Source: Ignavibacteria bacterium (GTDB taxonomy: Bacteria; Bacteroidota; Ignavibacteria; Kapaibacteriales; UBA4661). Taken from it: 64,000 bases of DNA. The position numbers and the translations under genes were made by a program. The stretch lies in NCBI GenBank assembly GCA_947459425.1, contig CANHDJ010000001.1, forward strand, positions 82,103 through 146,102, in the 5' to 3' direction. This document shows, piece after piece, positions 25,712 to 36,446 of this stretch (position 1 is its first letter; each line of letters opens with the position of its first letter). The notes beneath the pieces were generated by a model, which was not told the origin of the DNA, did not search any database, and worked only from the letters and a program-made list of their open reading frames with translations.

Positions 25712-27148
25712 TCACTTATCTTTATCGACAATTGCCGCCATAAGCTCTGCTTCAGCAACGACTTCACCCATTACGAGGGCTTTTGCTTCCATTTGAAAGG
25801 TATTCATACGCTGGCGAACCATCTTCACATCGAAAAAGAGTTGGTCGCCCGGAGTCACGGGTTTGCGGAATTTCGCGTTGTTAATACCCATAAAAAAGAC
25901 GAGTTTATTTTTGGGGTCAAAATCGGCACTCGCATTGCCGGTGGCATTAGAAAGCAGCAGCAAACCGCCTGTTTGCGCCATTGCTTCGATAATCAGCACA
26001 CCCGGCATAATTGGTCGCCCGGGGAAATGCCCCTGAAAAAACTGCTCATTGAAGGTAACATTTTTGTAGCCGATGATGCGCTTTTCTTCCGCGTTGACTT
26101 CCGTGATTCTGTCCACCAGCAAAAATGGATACCGATGCGGCATCACCTCAAGAATTGCGTTTATATCCATGATAACTCCATCTTCCTTTTTCGTTTGATA
26201 TTTGCGTAAGATTTTTTTCCGTTCGACCATACGGCGAATTTTGCGGGCGAGTTCGACATTGGCAGCGTGTCCGGGGCGTGCCGCTAGAATATGCGTCTTC
26301 ATTGGTGCGCCCACCAGCGCCAAATCGCCGAGAACATCCAGCAATTTATGACGCGCCGGCTCATTGGCAAAGCGCAATGTTTTGTTATTCAAAAAACCGC
26401 TTGTGCCAACGACGATGTTATCGTCCAAGCCCAAACTCCGCATCAATTCTTGCAATTCGCTGTCATTTGTTTCGTGGTCAATGATAACAACAGCATTATC
26501 CAGATTTCCGCCCTTGATTAAACCGTATTTATGCAGTGCTTCGACTTCTGAAAGGAAGCAAAATGTCCGTGCAGGCGCAATATCGCTCACGTAGTTGCCA
26601 CCAACATCAAAAAGTGAGGCGTGTTGGCTGCCGAGCGCCGGATTGTTGTAATCCACCATCACGGTAATACGGTAATCATCATTCGGAAGCGCCGCCATTT
26701 CGACGTTTCGGGCGGAATCTTGATAGGTAATCGTTTTGTCCAGCACTAAATAATCTTTCGGAGCGCGTTGCTCCTCGAAACCGGCTTTCCAGAGCGCCTC
26801 GACAAAGGGCATAGCGCTTCCGTCGGCTACGGGCGGCTCATTCGCCGAGAGTTCAATTTTGCAATTATCAATTTCTAAACCAGCCAGCGCCGAAAGCACG
26901 TGTTCAACCGTGTGAGCCTTTGCCTCACCGTTCACTGTCGGCACAGCAAGGGTTGTGCCACGCGAAATATCCACAACATTATCCACCAAAGCAGGAATTT
27001 CGGGGCTTCCCTCAAGGTCTATTCGCACGAATTTGTACCCATAACCTTCGGGAGCAGGATGAAAGGTCAATGTCGAAAGATTACCCGTGTGGAGTCCCAC
27101 TCCTTCGACGGAAACAGAGTTTTTCAGTGTTCGTTGGTTGACAAGCAT
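25712..27148 (-). CDS. lpxC-fabZ: Bifunctional LpxC-FabZ (lipid A deacetylase / hydroxyacyl-ACP dehydratase)
   Basis: The 478-residue fusion has an LpxC half at 1-310 (GVGLHTG, HTVEHVLSAL with zinc His, DGSAMPFVEAL, and RHKLLDVLGDLALVG with zinc His/Asp). A FabZ half runs from about 325 (MDINAILEVMPHRYPFLLVD, catalytic His in FQGHFPGRPIMPGVL, and Glu in IEAMAQTGGLLL). The first half removes acetate from UDP-3-acyl-GlcNAc, the committed lipid A step. The second dehydrates hydroxyacyl-ACP. This fusion is characteristic of Bacteroidota/Chlorobiota. The ATG at 27148 is preferred over a start ten codons upstream. It lies 69 nt after lpxD. Confidence 0.96.
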   Translation of the reverse strand: MLVNQRTLKNSVSVEGVGLHTGNLSTLTFHPAPEGYGYKFVRIDLEGSPEIPALVDNVVDISRGTTLAVPTVNGEAKAHTVEHVLSALAGLEIDNCKIELSANEPPVADGSAMPFVEALWKAGFEEQRAPKDYLVLDKTITYQDSARNVEMAALPNDDYRITVMVDYNNPALGSQHASLFDVGGNYVSDIAPARTFCFLSEVEALHKYGLIKGGNLDNAVVIIDHETNDSELQELMRSLGLDDNIVVGTSGFLNNKTLRFANEPARHKLLDVLGDLALVGAPMKTHILAARPGHAANVELARKIRRMVERKKILRKYQTKKEDGVIMDINAILEVMPHRYPFLLVDRITEVNAEEKRIIGYKNVTFNEQFFQGHFPGRPIMPGVLIIEAMAQTGGLLLLSNATGNASADFDPKNKLVFFMGINNAKFRKPVTPGDQLFFDVKMVRQRMNTFQMEAKALVMGEVVAEAELMAAIVDKDK

Positions 27149-27217
27149 TAGAGGTTCCAAGCTAAAGTAATGCCACAAAAAATAGTTGATAGTTGGGTGG
27201 CAAAATTCATAATCAAA

Positions 27218-28255
27218 TTATTTGGGGAAATGACGAAGATGTTCCGGCAACTGTTTGAGCGATGCTTGTATGCGAAGTTCTTCTCGAAACGGTTTTGCGG
27301 GCGTACCGAAGTACACACCTTTTTGCGCAATATCCTTCGCAACGCCTGATTGAGCATTCACCGTCACGTCGTCCGCCGTCGCAATATGCCCGACAAAGCC
27401 AACCTGCCCGGCGACACGATTGCGTTTGCCAAGTTTCGTGCTGCCGGAAATGCCTGTTTGTGCGGCTATGGCAGTATTCTCGCCAATCACGACATTGTGG
27501 GCTACGTGAATGAGATTATCCAATTTTACGCCATTTTCGATGCGTGTCGAGCCTAATGCAGCACGATCAATCGTGCAGTTTGCACCAATTTCAACATCGT
27601 CACCAATAACAACATTGCCAACTTGCGGAATTTTTGTAAATGAACCATCATCTTTATTTTCTGCAAACCCAAAACCGTCCGCTCCCAGCACCGTGCCAGC
27701 ATGAATAATGCTACACGACCCAATAATAGTGCGGTCGTAGCACACAACATTCGCATGGAGCGTCGAGTCATTCGCAATATGAACATCGTCGTACAAAATC
27801 ACGCCAGCATGAAGCGTTGTCTTTTCGCCAATCATACAATGCTCTCCGATAACTACATTTGCGCCAATATTTGCCGAAGCGTGTACCTGAGCGCTTTCGG
27901 CGATAATTGCCGATGGATGGCGGAACCCGGCTTGCTTCGGACGGCTGGGATGAAAAAGCTGAACGGCATGAAGAAAGGCGTTGTAAGGGTTTTCTGTGCG
28001 AAGCAGAATGCCTCCGAATGCCTCTGGCGCAACATATTCACCATGAACTATCAGTGCCGAAGCCTGTGTTGAAGCTACAAGCGGAGCATATTTGGGATTT
28101 GCAAGAAAACTTACCTCTCCCGGTTGGGCGGCTTCCAGAGTATTGACACCAATAAGAGTGCTTGCGGCTACACGTTCCGATGTCCCATCAATCCTCGCAT
28201 TGAGTTTATCGGCAAGTTCCTGTACGGTATAATGTTGGGCAAACGATGGCTTCAT
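27218..28255 (-). CDS. lpxD: UDP-3-O-(3-hydroxyacyl)glucosamine N-acyltransferase
   Basis: The 345-residue protein has an N-terminal uridine-binding domain. A long left-handed beta-helix of hexapeptide repeats ([20 protein letters not shown] and onward) follows, with the catalytic-His region [14 protein letters not shown] at about 245 and a short helical C-terminus. It adds the N-linked acyl chain in lipid A synthesis, the step after LpxC, and sits directly upstream of lpxC-fabZ. The ATG at 28255 gives the normal family length; an upstream in-frame start adds 34 unrelated residues. Confidence 0.95.
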   Translation of the reverse strand: MKPSFAQHYTVQELADKLNARIDGTSERVAASTLIGVNTLEAAQPGEVSFLANPKYAPLVASTQASALIVHGEYVAPEAFGGILLRTENPYNAFLHAVQLFHPSRPKQAGFRHPSAIIAESAQVHASANIGANVVIGEHCMIGEKTTLHAGVILYDDVHIANDSTLHANVVCYDRTIIGSCSIIHAGTVLGADGFGFAENKDDGSFTKIPQVGNVVIGDDVEIGANCTIDRAALGSTRIENGVKLDNLIHVAHNVVIGENTAIAAQTGISGSTKLGKRNRVAGQVGFVGHIATADDVTVNAQSGVAKDIAQKGVYFGTPAKPFREELRIQASLKQLPEHLRHFPK

Positions 28256-28357
28256 TGGCAAAAGTGAGATCGGATAATTCGATAGTGATAGAGTCTGCGA
28301 ACAGTCATAGAAGGCTGCACCAAGACAAAACGTTACAACATTGCTTGCAGCAACCAA

Positions 28358-29806
28358 TTACTGTCCGAAAAGCCGCTCCAATACGTCTTCCAAACGAACA
28401 CCGCGTGAGCCTTTGACGAGCAGAACATCACCAGTCTGCACCTGCGCAGTAATCATTTGAGCGGCTTCCGAATGAGTATCGCAATAGACGAGTTTGGGCG
28501 TTGTTTCGTGTTGTGCCGACGCTCGCAAATATGCTTTGTGCATTTCCGTTCCGATAAGAATTGCCAACGTAAGCCATGAAGCGCTTTTGAGAGCAGCAAT
28601 AAGTGCATCGTGCTCGCTTTCGGAGGCAGCGCCAAGTTCGCGCATATCACCCAAAAGCGCTATACGGCGCGGCGCGGCGGTTGTTTGCAATGTTTCCAAA
28701 GCGGCATACATTGACGTTGGATTGGCGTTGTAACAATCGTTGAGGAGCGTAATGGTGCGGTTTTGCGGCAATTCCCGTGTTTCAGCAACCATGCGTCCGT
28801 ACCCCGTTTCCGACGTTTCAGGGCGGAACCCCTCCAATCCGCGCCGAATCTCCTCTGCTGACATTCCCAAGCCAAATCCGACTGCCGCAGCCGCCAGCGC
28901 GTTTCGTGCGCCCGTTATGCCGACACTCTGCAAATGCGCTTCAACACTGACGTTGTTGGGACGGTGAACAAGATGCAATATCAGATGAGTGCTGCTCTGC
29001 ATTACAAATGTTGCCGTAATATCGACATCAAGCGTCTCATCAGCAAGAGCGTAATGCACCCACCCGGAATGCCCGTATTTCCTGATGCGCTCATCATTAC
29101 AGTTGATAAAAGCTGTACCGCTATGTTCGGCGAGATAGCGGAAAAGCGCCGTTTCTTCTTCTTCAACGCCATCTTCATCAATCAATTTTTCCAGATGCTC
29201 TTTGCCAATGTTCGTAATAATGCCGTGCGTGGGCGCGACTATTGCCGAGAGCTTCGCAATTTCGCCCGGTTCATTGGTGCCGATTTCCACGACTGCTGCG
29301 GTGTGATCACTAGTCAGATGGAGAAGTGTAAGCGGCACACCAACTTGATTGTTAAAATTTCCCTCTGTTTTCAGTACACGAAAATGCTCATCCAGAAGCC
29401 GTGCCGTCATCTCTTTCGTCGTTGTTTTCCCCGCCGAACCAGCAACGGCAACAACAGGAATCGAAAAACGCCGACGATGAAAATTCGCCAACGCGCCAAA
29501 CGCACGTAATGTATCCTCCACAACGAGAATTGGTACGCTGGCATCCGTAATATCAGCATCCAAGAGCGATTCCACCAATGCTACAACTGCTCCCTTTTGC
29601 AACGCCTCTTTCACCAATCTATGAGCATCGAAGCGCTCTCCACGCAGGGCAACAAAACAATTCCCTACCGATAGTGTGCGCGTATCGGTTGAAACGCCGC
29701 ATACTTTCAAGGTTTTGGGAAGATTTTCGCAAGCACGTTCTCCGAAAATGCTCACAAAATCGGCGTAATCAAAAGGCGCAATATTGGTCGTTTGGCTGTT
29801 GTGCAT
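28358..29806 (-). CDS. murF: UDP-MurNAc-tripeptide-D-Ala-D-Ala ligase
   Basis: The 482-residue Mur ligase has an N-terminal UDP-sugar domain (GVSTDTRTL, FVALRGERFDAH), the ATP loop VAVAGSAGKTTTKEM at about 122, GNFNNQVGVPLTLL, EIGTNEPGEI, TNIGKEHLE, and a C-terminal ligase domain with DCYNANPTSM and LLGDMRELG, ending KGSRGVRLEDVL. This combination is typical of MurF rather than MurC-E. It adds D-Ala-D-Ala in the cytoplasm. The ATG at 29806 is preferred over a GTG two codons earlier. It sits upstream of lpxD, so wall and lipid A genes are neighbours. Confidence 0.95.
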   Translation of the reverse strand: MHNSQTTNIAPFDYADFVSIFGERACENLPKTLKVCGVSTDTRTLSVGNCFVALRGERFDAHRLVKEALQKGAVVALVESLLDADITDASVPILVVEDTLRAFGALANFHRRRFSIPVVAVAGSAGKTTTKEMTARLLDEHFRVLKTEGNFNNQVGVPLTLLHLTSDHTAAVVEIGTNEPGEIAKLSAIVAPTHGIITNIGKEHLEKLIDEDGVEEEETALFRYLAEHSGTAFINCNDERIRKYGHSGWVHYALADETLDVDITATFVMQSSTHLILHLVHRPNNVSVEAHLQSVGITGARNALAAAAVGFGLGMSAEEIRRGLEGFRPETSETGYGRMVAETRELPQNRTITLLNDCYNANPTSMYAALETLQTTAAPRRIALLGDMRELGAASESEHDALIAALKSASWLTLAILIGTEMHKAYLRASAQHETTPKLVYCDTHSEAAQMITAQVQTGDVLLVKGSRGVRLEDVLERLFGQ

Positions 29807-29866
29807 AGACACGCAAATTACGGATTTTTGTGCAGAGAATGGCAGAAAAACTCTGGCGAGTTGAGT

Positions 29867-32800
29867 TTATCGCACAATGAGTATCTTTCGCATTTCGCTA
29901 AAGCGCTCCGCCCGCATACGGCAGAAATACACGCCCGGCGCAAGATGACCGACATTGATTTCGCCCTCAAATGAGCCTTCGGGAAAGCGATTGTCCGTAA
30001 CGGTCGCTTTCACTTGCCCAAGTGCATCCAGAATTTCCACCATAACGTGTGCCGGATACGCAACATCGAAGCCGACACGGACGTTATCGCTCACGGGATT
30101 CGGCGAAATGGCACTTAAGAGAAAGGTTTTCGTACTATTTAGTTTATTCACATAGTCCACTTTTGCTGCCAAACCGCACACAGAATCCAGTGCAAAAACA
30201 CCATTGATAGCCGCTCCTTCTAGCTGGGCGCGAAGGCAAGGACTTGTGCCAATAGAATCACTAAAGCGGATATTAGCAAGTTCAAGCGTTGTTTGGGCGC
30301 GTCGTCCCAGAAATGTAGAAAAATTCAACATAACCAGCGTTTCATTGCGCGGTCGCAGCGCGGAATCACGTGCCGTAATCGTGAACGTCAGCGTCATTTT
30401 ACCGTCGGCAGTGGTTGTCGTATCGGGATTCGGAACAACAGCATTCGAGCTTGCTGTCAGGTCGGTGATTGCCCGTTCAAAACGGAGCAAACTTTTATCA
30501 AAGGTAAGTTGAAAACGCACGACCTTTACAAAACGCAACGCCTCAGCATTCAGCATTGGCGAGCCATTTTGCCCAGGCTTGACAAGAATGGGAATAGAAA
30601 CGATTTGCCCCGGACTCGCACGAACACTTGCCGCAGATACAACGACACTCGGCTGTGCGCTGGCGCGTCCTTGCAATGGAATGCGGATGGTATCCTTATC
30701 TCGAGGGGCATCAGTCGTAATAAGCAGCGTCGCGGCGTAATCATTGACGTTATTGGGCGAAAACGAGACCGTGAGTGTTGTAGATTGTGCAGGAGCTAAT
30801 GTACCAGAAATAGCGACAAAAGGCAAACGGAACGGTGTTCCCGACTCAAGAATACTCGCCCTATACGACAAGGGTGTTCCGCAAAGTGCCGTTGCTGGAT
30901 TTGTTACCACGACATTGACGGTATTTTGTACTGTGCATTGCGACCCCAAGGGATTATCAGGAAACTGAACGCGGCTTGGCTGAACATCTACATTCGGCAC
31001 AACTCCCGTTCCACGAATCTCGACAATCACCTGTTCGACGCTATCTGGAGCAGTAGGGATGCGACCCATACGCTTGATATCGCTGTTCAAAACGTACTCA
31101 AATATTTTTTCGCCGACGTTGCCCGGGATAAAACGTACCGTCAAAGACGAATCTACCCCTCCAACACCAACCGCCCTGTTTGTCGTGAAATCTCGCACGA
31201 TACGAAATGCCGTATCGGAAGCGGCATTACCAGTCAAGGTGCGTGATGATTCCAAAGCAACAAACGGCAAATTACCATTATTCCGAAAAGCAAGGCGCAC
31301 CGTGCGAGAGAGTCCTACCCGTACACAACCAATATTCACGGTAAATTTGCGATAACCGCTTGGAGTAAACGAGGCTTGGACAGGCATAATCGGGCTATTT
31401 GTGGCAGCATCGGCAGTAGCACTTTCCATATCGAATTGCTGCCGCACACCAACACCGCGCAATCTCACCGACAATTCCTCTGCACCACCTGTTGAATCAA
31501 TACTGCTGGCAAGACGAATATTTGCGCTATCCAAGCCCAACACCTGCGGACGAAAGCGCAAGCGCATCTGCCCGCTTGCACCCACACCGTAACGCCGAGC
31601 AATAAGCGCAGTATCAAATGGCACAGCACTAAAGGCGCGGTCTGCCGTAACAGTCAGTGCTTCGATGCGTTGATTTTGGAGTGTCGCGGCGTGAAGCATG
31701 GAAAGATTGCGAATAAGCGTCGTATCGGTGCGCTCTACACCAATATACACCGAATCGAAATTAACAGTCGTCCGCGCCGGAGCGAGGACATTCGGCAAAC
31801 GCAGGGCGCGAAGTTCATAGTTGCGGCTGATCACATCCTCCCCGGTAATCGCACTTGTCACCTCAATCCGCAATCTTCCGCGCTTTGCTCCGGCAGGAAA
31901 TTCCGTATTGGCACGATAGCGTACACCGACGAGGATGCTTGTGCCTGTTGTTTCGGGAAGGCTGACTGTTTCTTGCAGTGTGGTAAATTCACGGTTATCG
32001 CCGCCAGTGTCGAGAAATGTCCGAATACGCAGGGGAAGATTGCCGACATTGCGCACAAGCACAGTCTGCGTGGCACTTGAACCCGTCACAAACGCGCCAA
32101 AATCAAGAAATTCTTCATCAATCGGTGGCACGGTGCGCTCAGTCGTGGCATCGGCAAGTTCGGCGCGTCCAAGAAAATAAATCGTATAATCTTCTAAATT
32201 TCGCCCGCGAAGAATGATAGAATCACGGTAATTGCCAATGCGGGTTGGGGTGAAATTGAGGGTGGAAGTCGAACGAACGCCCTCAATCGGCAATGGAAGA
32301 TTATTCAGTGGGTCGGGTCGAAATGTATCAAAATCAAAAGGGCTGTTTGGTGTCCGCACCACAGAATCTATCCTAAAAGTGTCTTGAACATCAGCAGCCC
32401 GAAAAAACTGAAATGAACTCCTTCCAAACGAAAATTTCGGTGCCGCCTTGACACTGCCCGTGATTGTTCCGAAATCAATCGTATTATTTTGACCCAACCC
32501 CGATACCGCGAGAACGCCTGCCGCGCCCGTTCCCACAAGCCGTAAGCGAAACACACTTTCCCCGCCACCACTACTCAAAGCAGGGTCATTCGTAATGATG
32601 CGCACGTCAAACGTTTGTGTGCCGAGATTGCGCGGTTGATAGGTTAAAAACAGCACCAGTGAATCACCATCGGGATTGATAAATTGCTGGGTATTGATGC
32701 TTCCCCTTGGCGAAAAAACGGTAAATGTATTGCTAGGATCATCCCCTTCAATCCGCACCGCGAGAGGCTCCAATCCTCGATTGAACAGCACGATACGACG

Positions 32801-33568
32801 TATTTGTAGAGGACTTGTCGGACGGAGCGAGCCGAAGTCTACGACCGTATCACGAAAGGGTTGCCGTGGGCGGTCATCATTGAGGATTCGTGCGGGCTGC
32901 ACGGATGCAACAGCAAAACTCGGTCGCGCCGAAAGGACGAGTTCGGGACTGATTCGGTTAATGCGCATAAGCAGCGTATCGCTGTTATCACGATATGCCA
33001 TATTGCTATTAAAGCCCAATTTATCAACAAACACAGCTTGCAGAGGCAAATTTGCGCCTTGGACGGTAGCAAAATAGCGGTTGTTGGGGTTATAGACATC
33101 GCTTGTGCGGTCAGGCACGAACGCAAAACGGCGCATCTGTACGGCATCGGTGAGGCGAAAATCCGTGCTTTGCGTTGCTGCCAGTAAAGGATTGGTGCGG
33201 GTTGTATTGGTGGCAAGATAGATGAGACACGGCGACGTGTCGGGCGTTGCGGCAAAGGTAGAACAATACTGCTCTGCGGCTGTGCCATTAGCATCAAGCG
33301 GCATCATTGGGCGCTGAATGCCCTGAAGCGGAGAGTTATTGACAAAAAAGCGTCCATCAACAGTGATGGGCGGGTTCTGACCTTCTCCAACAACACCGCG
33401 CCCTGTTACGCTCACGCTATACAGCACATTGCGAAAAAGGGTAATGTCGGATTGAGTCAGTGCTGAACGGCTAAGGGGAATACGCATCGTGGCGCTTGTC
33501 TGCGCGAAGATTGGCTCTGTACCAAGTAGAAACAGCGCCATTGTAAAGCAAAGAAGACGTGTCGGCAT
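29867..33568 (-). CDS. Very large secreted Ig-like/cohesin-like protein with T9SS sorting domain
   Basis: The 1233-residue protein has a signal peptide (MPTRLLCFTMALFLLGTEPI, cleavage near IFAQ). Several repeated beta-sandwich domains of the choice-of-anchor-D/ASPM type follow (for example VDFGSLRPTSP, DFGAFVTGSSATQ, VNFDSVYIGVER, QFPDNPLGSQC). A cohesin-like domain (about 990-1130, from VRASPGQIVSIPILVKPGQ) comes next, then a C-terminal T9SS domain (AISPNPVSDNVRVGF through LAPGVYFCRM to ILIVR). It should be a surface or matrix protein with structural or adhesive function. The ATG at 33568 gives the signal peptide at the N-terminus. Confidence 0.88.
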   Translation of the reverse strand: MPTRLLCFTMALFLLGTEPIFAQTSATMRIPLSRSALTQSDITLFRNVLYSVSVTGRGVVGEGQNPPITVDGRFFVNNSPLQGIQRPMMPLDANGTAAEQYCSTFAATPDTSPCLIYLATNTTRTNPLLAATQSTDFRLTDAVQMRRFAFVPDRTSDVYNPNNRYFATVQGANLPLQAVFVDKLGFNSNMAYRDNSDTLLMRINRISPELVLSARPSFAVASVQPARILNDDRPRQPFRDTVVDFGSLRPTSPLQIRRIVLFNRGLEPLAVRIEGDDPSNTFTVFSPRGSINTQQFINPDGDSLVLFLTYQPRNLGTQTFDVRIITNDPALSSGGGESVFRLRLVGTGAAGVLAVSGLGQNNTIDFGTITGSVKAAPKFSFGRSSFQFFRAADVQDTFRIDSVVRTPNSPFDFDTFRPDPLNNLPLPIEGVRSTSTLNFTPTRIGNYRDSIILRGRNLEDYTIYFLGRAELADATTERTVPPIDEEFLDFGAFVTGSSATQTVLVRNVGNLPLRIRTFLDTGGDNREFTTLQETVSLPETTGTSILVGVRYRANTEFPAGAKRGRLRIEVTSAITGEDVISRNYELRALRLPNVLAPARTTVNFDSVYIGVERTDTTLIRNLSMLHAATLQNQRIEALTVTADRAFSAVPFDTALIARRYGVGASGQMRLRFRPQVLGLDSANIRLASSIDSTGGAEELSVRLRGVGVRQQFDMESATADAATNSPIMPVQASFTPSGYRKFTVNIGCVRVGLSRTVRLAFRNNGNLPFVALESSRTLTGNAASDTAFRIVRDFTTNRAVGVGGVDSSLTVRFIPGNVGEKIFEYVLNSDIKRMGRIPTAPDSVEQVIVEIRGTGVVPNVDVQPSRVQFPDNPLGSQCTVQNTVNVVVTNPATALCGTPLSYRASILESGTPFRLPFVAISGTLAPAQSTTLTVSFSPNNVNDYAATLLITTDAPRDKDTIRIPLQGRASAQPSVVVSAASVRASPGQIVSIPILVKPGQNGSPMLNAEALRFVKVVRFQLTFDKSLLRFERAITDLTASSNAVVPNPDTTTTADGKMTLTFTITARDSALRPRNETLVMLNFSTFLGRRAQTTLELANIRFSDSIGTSPCLRAQLEGAAINGVFALDSVCGLAAKVDYVNKLNSTKTFLLSAISPNPVSDNVRVGFDVAYPAHVMVEILDALGQVKATVTDNRFPEGSFEGEINVGHLAPGVYFCRMRAERFSEMRKILIVR

Positions 33569-33649
33569 GGAAAATTCCAAGAAAAGTCCAACGGAAGAAT
33601 GTGGAGAGGTTTTGCGAATGTGCGTTTGCACGACAATTTTGCGCACCAG

Positions 33650-34408
33650 TTATGACGCGAATTTACGCATTTGTCCAAGAACAACGCCAATAATGGCAAC
33701 CGTGCCGGAGCCTTCGTGAAAGGAGATTGGCGGGAATGTTTTTGTCGCCGCCTCCAATTCGGAAACACCGCCCATCCGCACAAAACGGCGAACGAGCAAG
33801 GTATCATGGAAAAGTGCAACAACAATATCACCTTCTGAAGCGCTAAATTGCTGCTTTGCCACAACAATATCTCCTTCGCGCAAACTTTCAGCACTCATAC
33901 CGTCATCACCAACAATAGCCGCAAAAAGCTGTGGCGGCGGTGCATCGGGAAGTGGCGCATCGGGAAGAAAAAAATCGGTATCAATTTTTATTTGTCCGCG
34001 CGGCGAAAGGAATGCCGAAAGCGGATTTTGAGCGATTCCGTCGCCAACAATCACCACATTTTTTACGCTTTGAAATTGATGGTTAAGCATTGGTGCTAAA
34101 CTGCGGTGCATCGTTGAAGGCAGAGCGGGAGCGGTTTGCGCGATATGCTTCGGCTGAGGCATAAAATCAACGATTTGAATACCACGCGAAGCACCTTTGG
34201 TCGAGCGCCGAATATAGCCTTTGCGCTCCAACGCCACTAAATACTGCGTCACGGCATTAGTGGAAGCAAACGAAAATTTATCGCCAATCTCTTTCATCGT
34301 TGGCGGAAAACCTCGCTCTTCAGTATAATCCTGCAAAAAACGCAAGACATCATGCTGCTTGGCGGTAAGTGGTTGTTTCGTAGAATCGGTGCTGATAGTA
34401 GCTTTCAT
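33650..34408 (-). CDS. LexA-like repressor with apparently inactive self-cleavage domain
   Basis: The 252-residue protein has the LexA winged helix (TAKQHDVLRFLQDYTEERGFPPTMKEIG, then NAVTQYLVALERKGYIRRS, residues 15-70). It also has an S24-like C-terminal domain (162-252). Three elements needed for RecA-stimulated self-cleavage look lost. The Ala-Gly bond is A126-Q127 (GDGIAQNP). The catalytic Ser of the usual DSM is G170 (GDDGMSAES). The catalytic Lys of the TvKR motif is R207 (LLVRRF). The protein is longer than LexA because of a Pro/Ala-rich linker. I infer a stable dimeric regulator not controlled by SOS cleavage. It lies 27 nt after the chemoreceptor gene. Confidence 0.88.
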   Translation of the reverse strand: MKATISTDSTKQPLTAKQHDVLRFLQDYTEERGFPPTMKEIGDKFSFASTNAVTQYLVALERKGYIRRSTKGASRGIQIVDFMPQPKHIAQTAPALPSTMHRSLAPMLNHQFQSVKNVVIVGDGIAQNPLSAFLSPRGQIKIDTDFFLPDAPLPDAPPPQLFAAIVGDDGMSAESLREGDIVVAKQQFSASEGDIVVALFHDTLLVRRFVRMGGVSELEAATKTFPPISFHEGSGTVAIIGVVLGQMRKFAS

Positions 34409-34435
34409 AAGGGGGTAATAGACAGGAAAAACGGC

Positions 34436-36373
34436 TTACAAAAGGAGTTTGATGGGTGCGGGTGTATTGCTCGGCAAACTGCCATACGCTCGTGTTTGCG
34501 CGGCATCCAGCGAAAACTGCGCCGTTAAGCGCTGAAGCGCTTCTGCCGTCGAGCGCAGTGATTCTGCGGTTTTGGCAACATCGCGCACCGAGTAAGCAGA
34601 TTGCTCCGAGACGTTCCGAATATGCTCCATGCGCTGTGCAATATCGTCGCTGGCTTTGGACTGCTCTTCACTAGCGGCGGCAACATGGGTAATGGTGTCG
34701 GAGACCGTAGCGGTGCGCTGAATAATTGTTTCAAGCGCTTGTGCGGCATTGGCGGCAGAGCGTTTGCCGTTTTCAACCTGTTCGCGTCCGCCGTGCATCG
34801 CAGCAACAGCGCGGGCAGTCTCTTCTTGGATACGCTGAATTGTTACGGCGATTTCTTTCGTGGCTTTGGTGGTGCGCTCGGCAAGTTTGCGTACTTCATC
34901 GGCGACAACGGCAAAACCGCGACCTTGCTCGCCGGCGCGGGCGGCTTCAATAGCGGCATTCAGCGCCAGAAGGTTTGTTTGGTCAGCAATTTCCTCAATC
35001 GTTTGAATAACTTCACCAATTTGTTCGCTGGATTTGCCCAATTCTTCGATGGTTTTTGCGGAACTCATCACCACGTCGGCAACAGCATTCATGCCTAAAA
35101 TAGTCTCCCGAACAATATTACCACCATGAAGGGCATCTTTGCTTGTTTGTGTTGCTTCCGTGGCAACAAGCATGATTTGATGCGTATTTTCGCTGATAGT
35201 CCGGGTCATTTCCTCAACGGCGGCGGCGACTTGGGAGGTTTCAGCAGATTGTACACTCAGTCCCGAAGCAAGCTCTTCGGCGGCGGCTGAAATCTGCTCG
35301 GCAGCGGCGGCAGTAGTGTCAACGGCGCTAACAACTTTGCCCACAAGATTTCCCATTGTGCCGACCGCGCTATTGAAGCCCTCGAACAGCCGCCCTATCG
35401 TGTCGCGGTGTTCGATAGCCAGTTGCATCGTCAGATCACCCTTTGCCAAGCGTTGCATTTCGCGCAAGATTTCTTCGACTTTTTGCGAGAGATATTCTTG
35501 CTGGCGCACAGCCTCCGTGCGGGCATGGTTGGCTTCCTGCGCAGCGGTTTCGGCGAGAACGGTTTTGGCGCGAACTTCCGAAAGAAGATTGTTGATATTC
35601 CCGGACATGGTGTTGAATGATGTTCCCAGCGAACCGAGTTCGTCCGTCGAGCGCACCGTTGCTTGTGCTTCGGTATTACCGGAGGCAAGCAATTCTGCTG
35701 TCTTTTTCAGGTTTTGGATAGGTTTGAGCAAACTACGCAAAATCAGCCACGCGACACCAATACCGAAAATCAGCCCCACCACACCAATAAGGAGAAGCAA
35801 TGTTTTGAGTCGCTGCCCCCGTGCGGCAGAGTCTTCGTAGAGCTGTTTTCCTATGGTGTCTTGAATATCAATAATGGTGGTAATAGATTTTGCCACTTTT
35901 AAAAGAATCTGATTTTCTTCGCCGAAGTGCATTAGTTCTGCATTGGCGAATTGTTGCGAGCGACTAAGGGCTATTTTTTCATTGAAAATACGACGAAATT
36001 CTGCCAAGTCCGTTCGCAGTTGCTTGAGCGCAACCTCTTCTGCGGGAACAAGGTAAGTAGCGGCATAATCATTAATTTGCTTGTCAAAATCGGCGTTCAA
36101 TGCGGCAATTTTTATTTCCACGTCTTTGATGTCGAGCATACCTTCGGTTTTGATATAGGCAAGCGAATATTCCCGCATCTCAACAAGGTCTTTCGAGGCG
36201 CGATACATTTGAACGGTAGGAACTAGACGGTCTTTGTACATCGAATCAAAATTCGGAATAATCGCATTGATGGCTTGATGCCCCGCCGCAGCACTGATGA
36301 GAATAAGCAGCAACAGTGTTCCGTAGCCAATACGAAGTTTGGTCTTAATACTGAAATTGAAAAACCATTGCAT
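34436..36373 (-). CDS. Methyl-accepting chemotaxis protein
   Basis: The 645-residue protein has TM1 at about 14-36, a periplasmic four-helix-bundle sensor (37-190), and TM2 at about 192-214 ([21 protein letters not shown]). A HAMP domain ([20 protein letters not shown]) and a long coiled signalling domain follow, with the hairpin tip [20 protein letters not shown] and [17 protein letters not shown]. It would signal through CheW/CheA from the inner membrane. No other chemotaxis gene lies in the window and no C-terminal CheR-binding pentapeptide is seen. It is immediately upstream of the LexA-like gene, possibly cotranscribed. Confidence 0.95.
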   Translation of the reverse strand: MQWFFNFSIKTKLRIGYGTLLLLILISAAAGHQAINAIIPNFDSMYKDRLVPTVQMYRASKDLVEMREYSLAYIKTEGMLDIKDVEIKIAALNADFDKQINDYAATYLVPAEEVALKQLRTDLAEFRRIFNEKIALSRSQQFANAELMHFGEENQILLKVAKSITTIIDIQDTIGKQLYEDSAARGQRLKTLLLLIGVVGLIFGIGVAWLILRSLLKPIQNLKKTAELLASGNTEAQATVRSTDELGSLGTSFNTMSGNINNLLSEVRAKTVLAETAAQEANHARTEAVRQQEYLSQKVEEILREMQRLAKGDLTMQLAIEHRDTIGRLFEGFNSAVGTMGNLVGKVVSAVDTTAAAAEQISAAAEELASGLSVQSAETSQVAAAVEEMTRTISENTHQIMLVATEATQTSKDALHGGNIVRETILGMNAVADVVMSSAKTIEELGKSSEQIGEVIQTIEEIADQTNLLALNAAIEAARAGEQGRGFAVVADEVRKLAERTTKATKEIAVTIQRIQEETARAVAAMHGGREQVENGKRSAANAAQALETIIQRTATVSDTITHVAAASEEQSKASDDIAQRMEHIRNVSEQSAYSVRDVAKTAESLRSTAEALQRLTAQFSLDAAQTRAYGSLPSNTPAPIKLLL

Positions 36374-36446
36374 AATGAGCGTGAAAAAGTCAATATTGAG
36401 ATGAGTTAGGGCAAGAGCGTGTGACCAAGATTATCGTCATGCTGTT

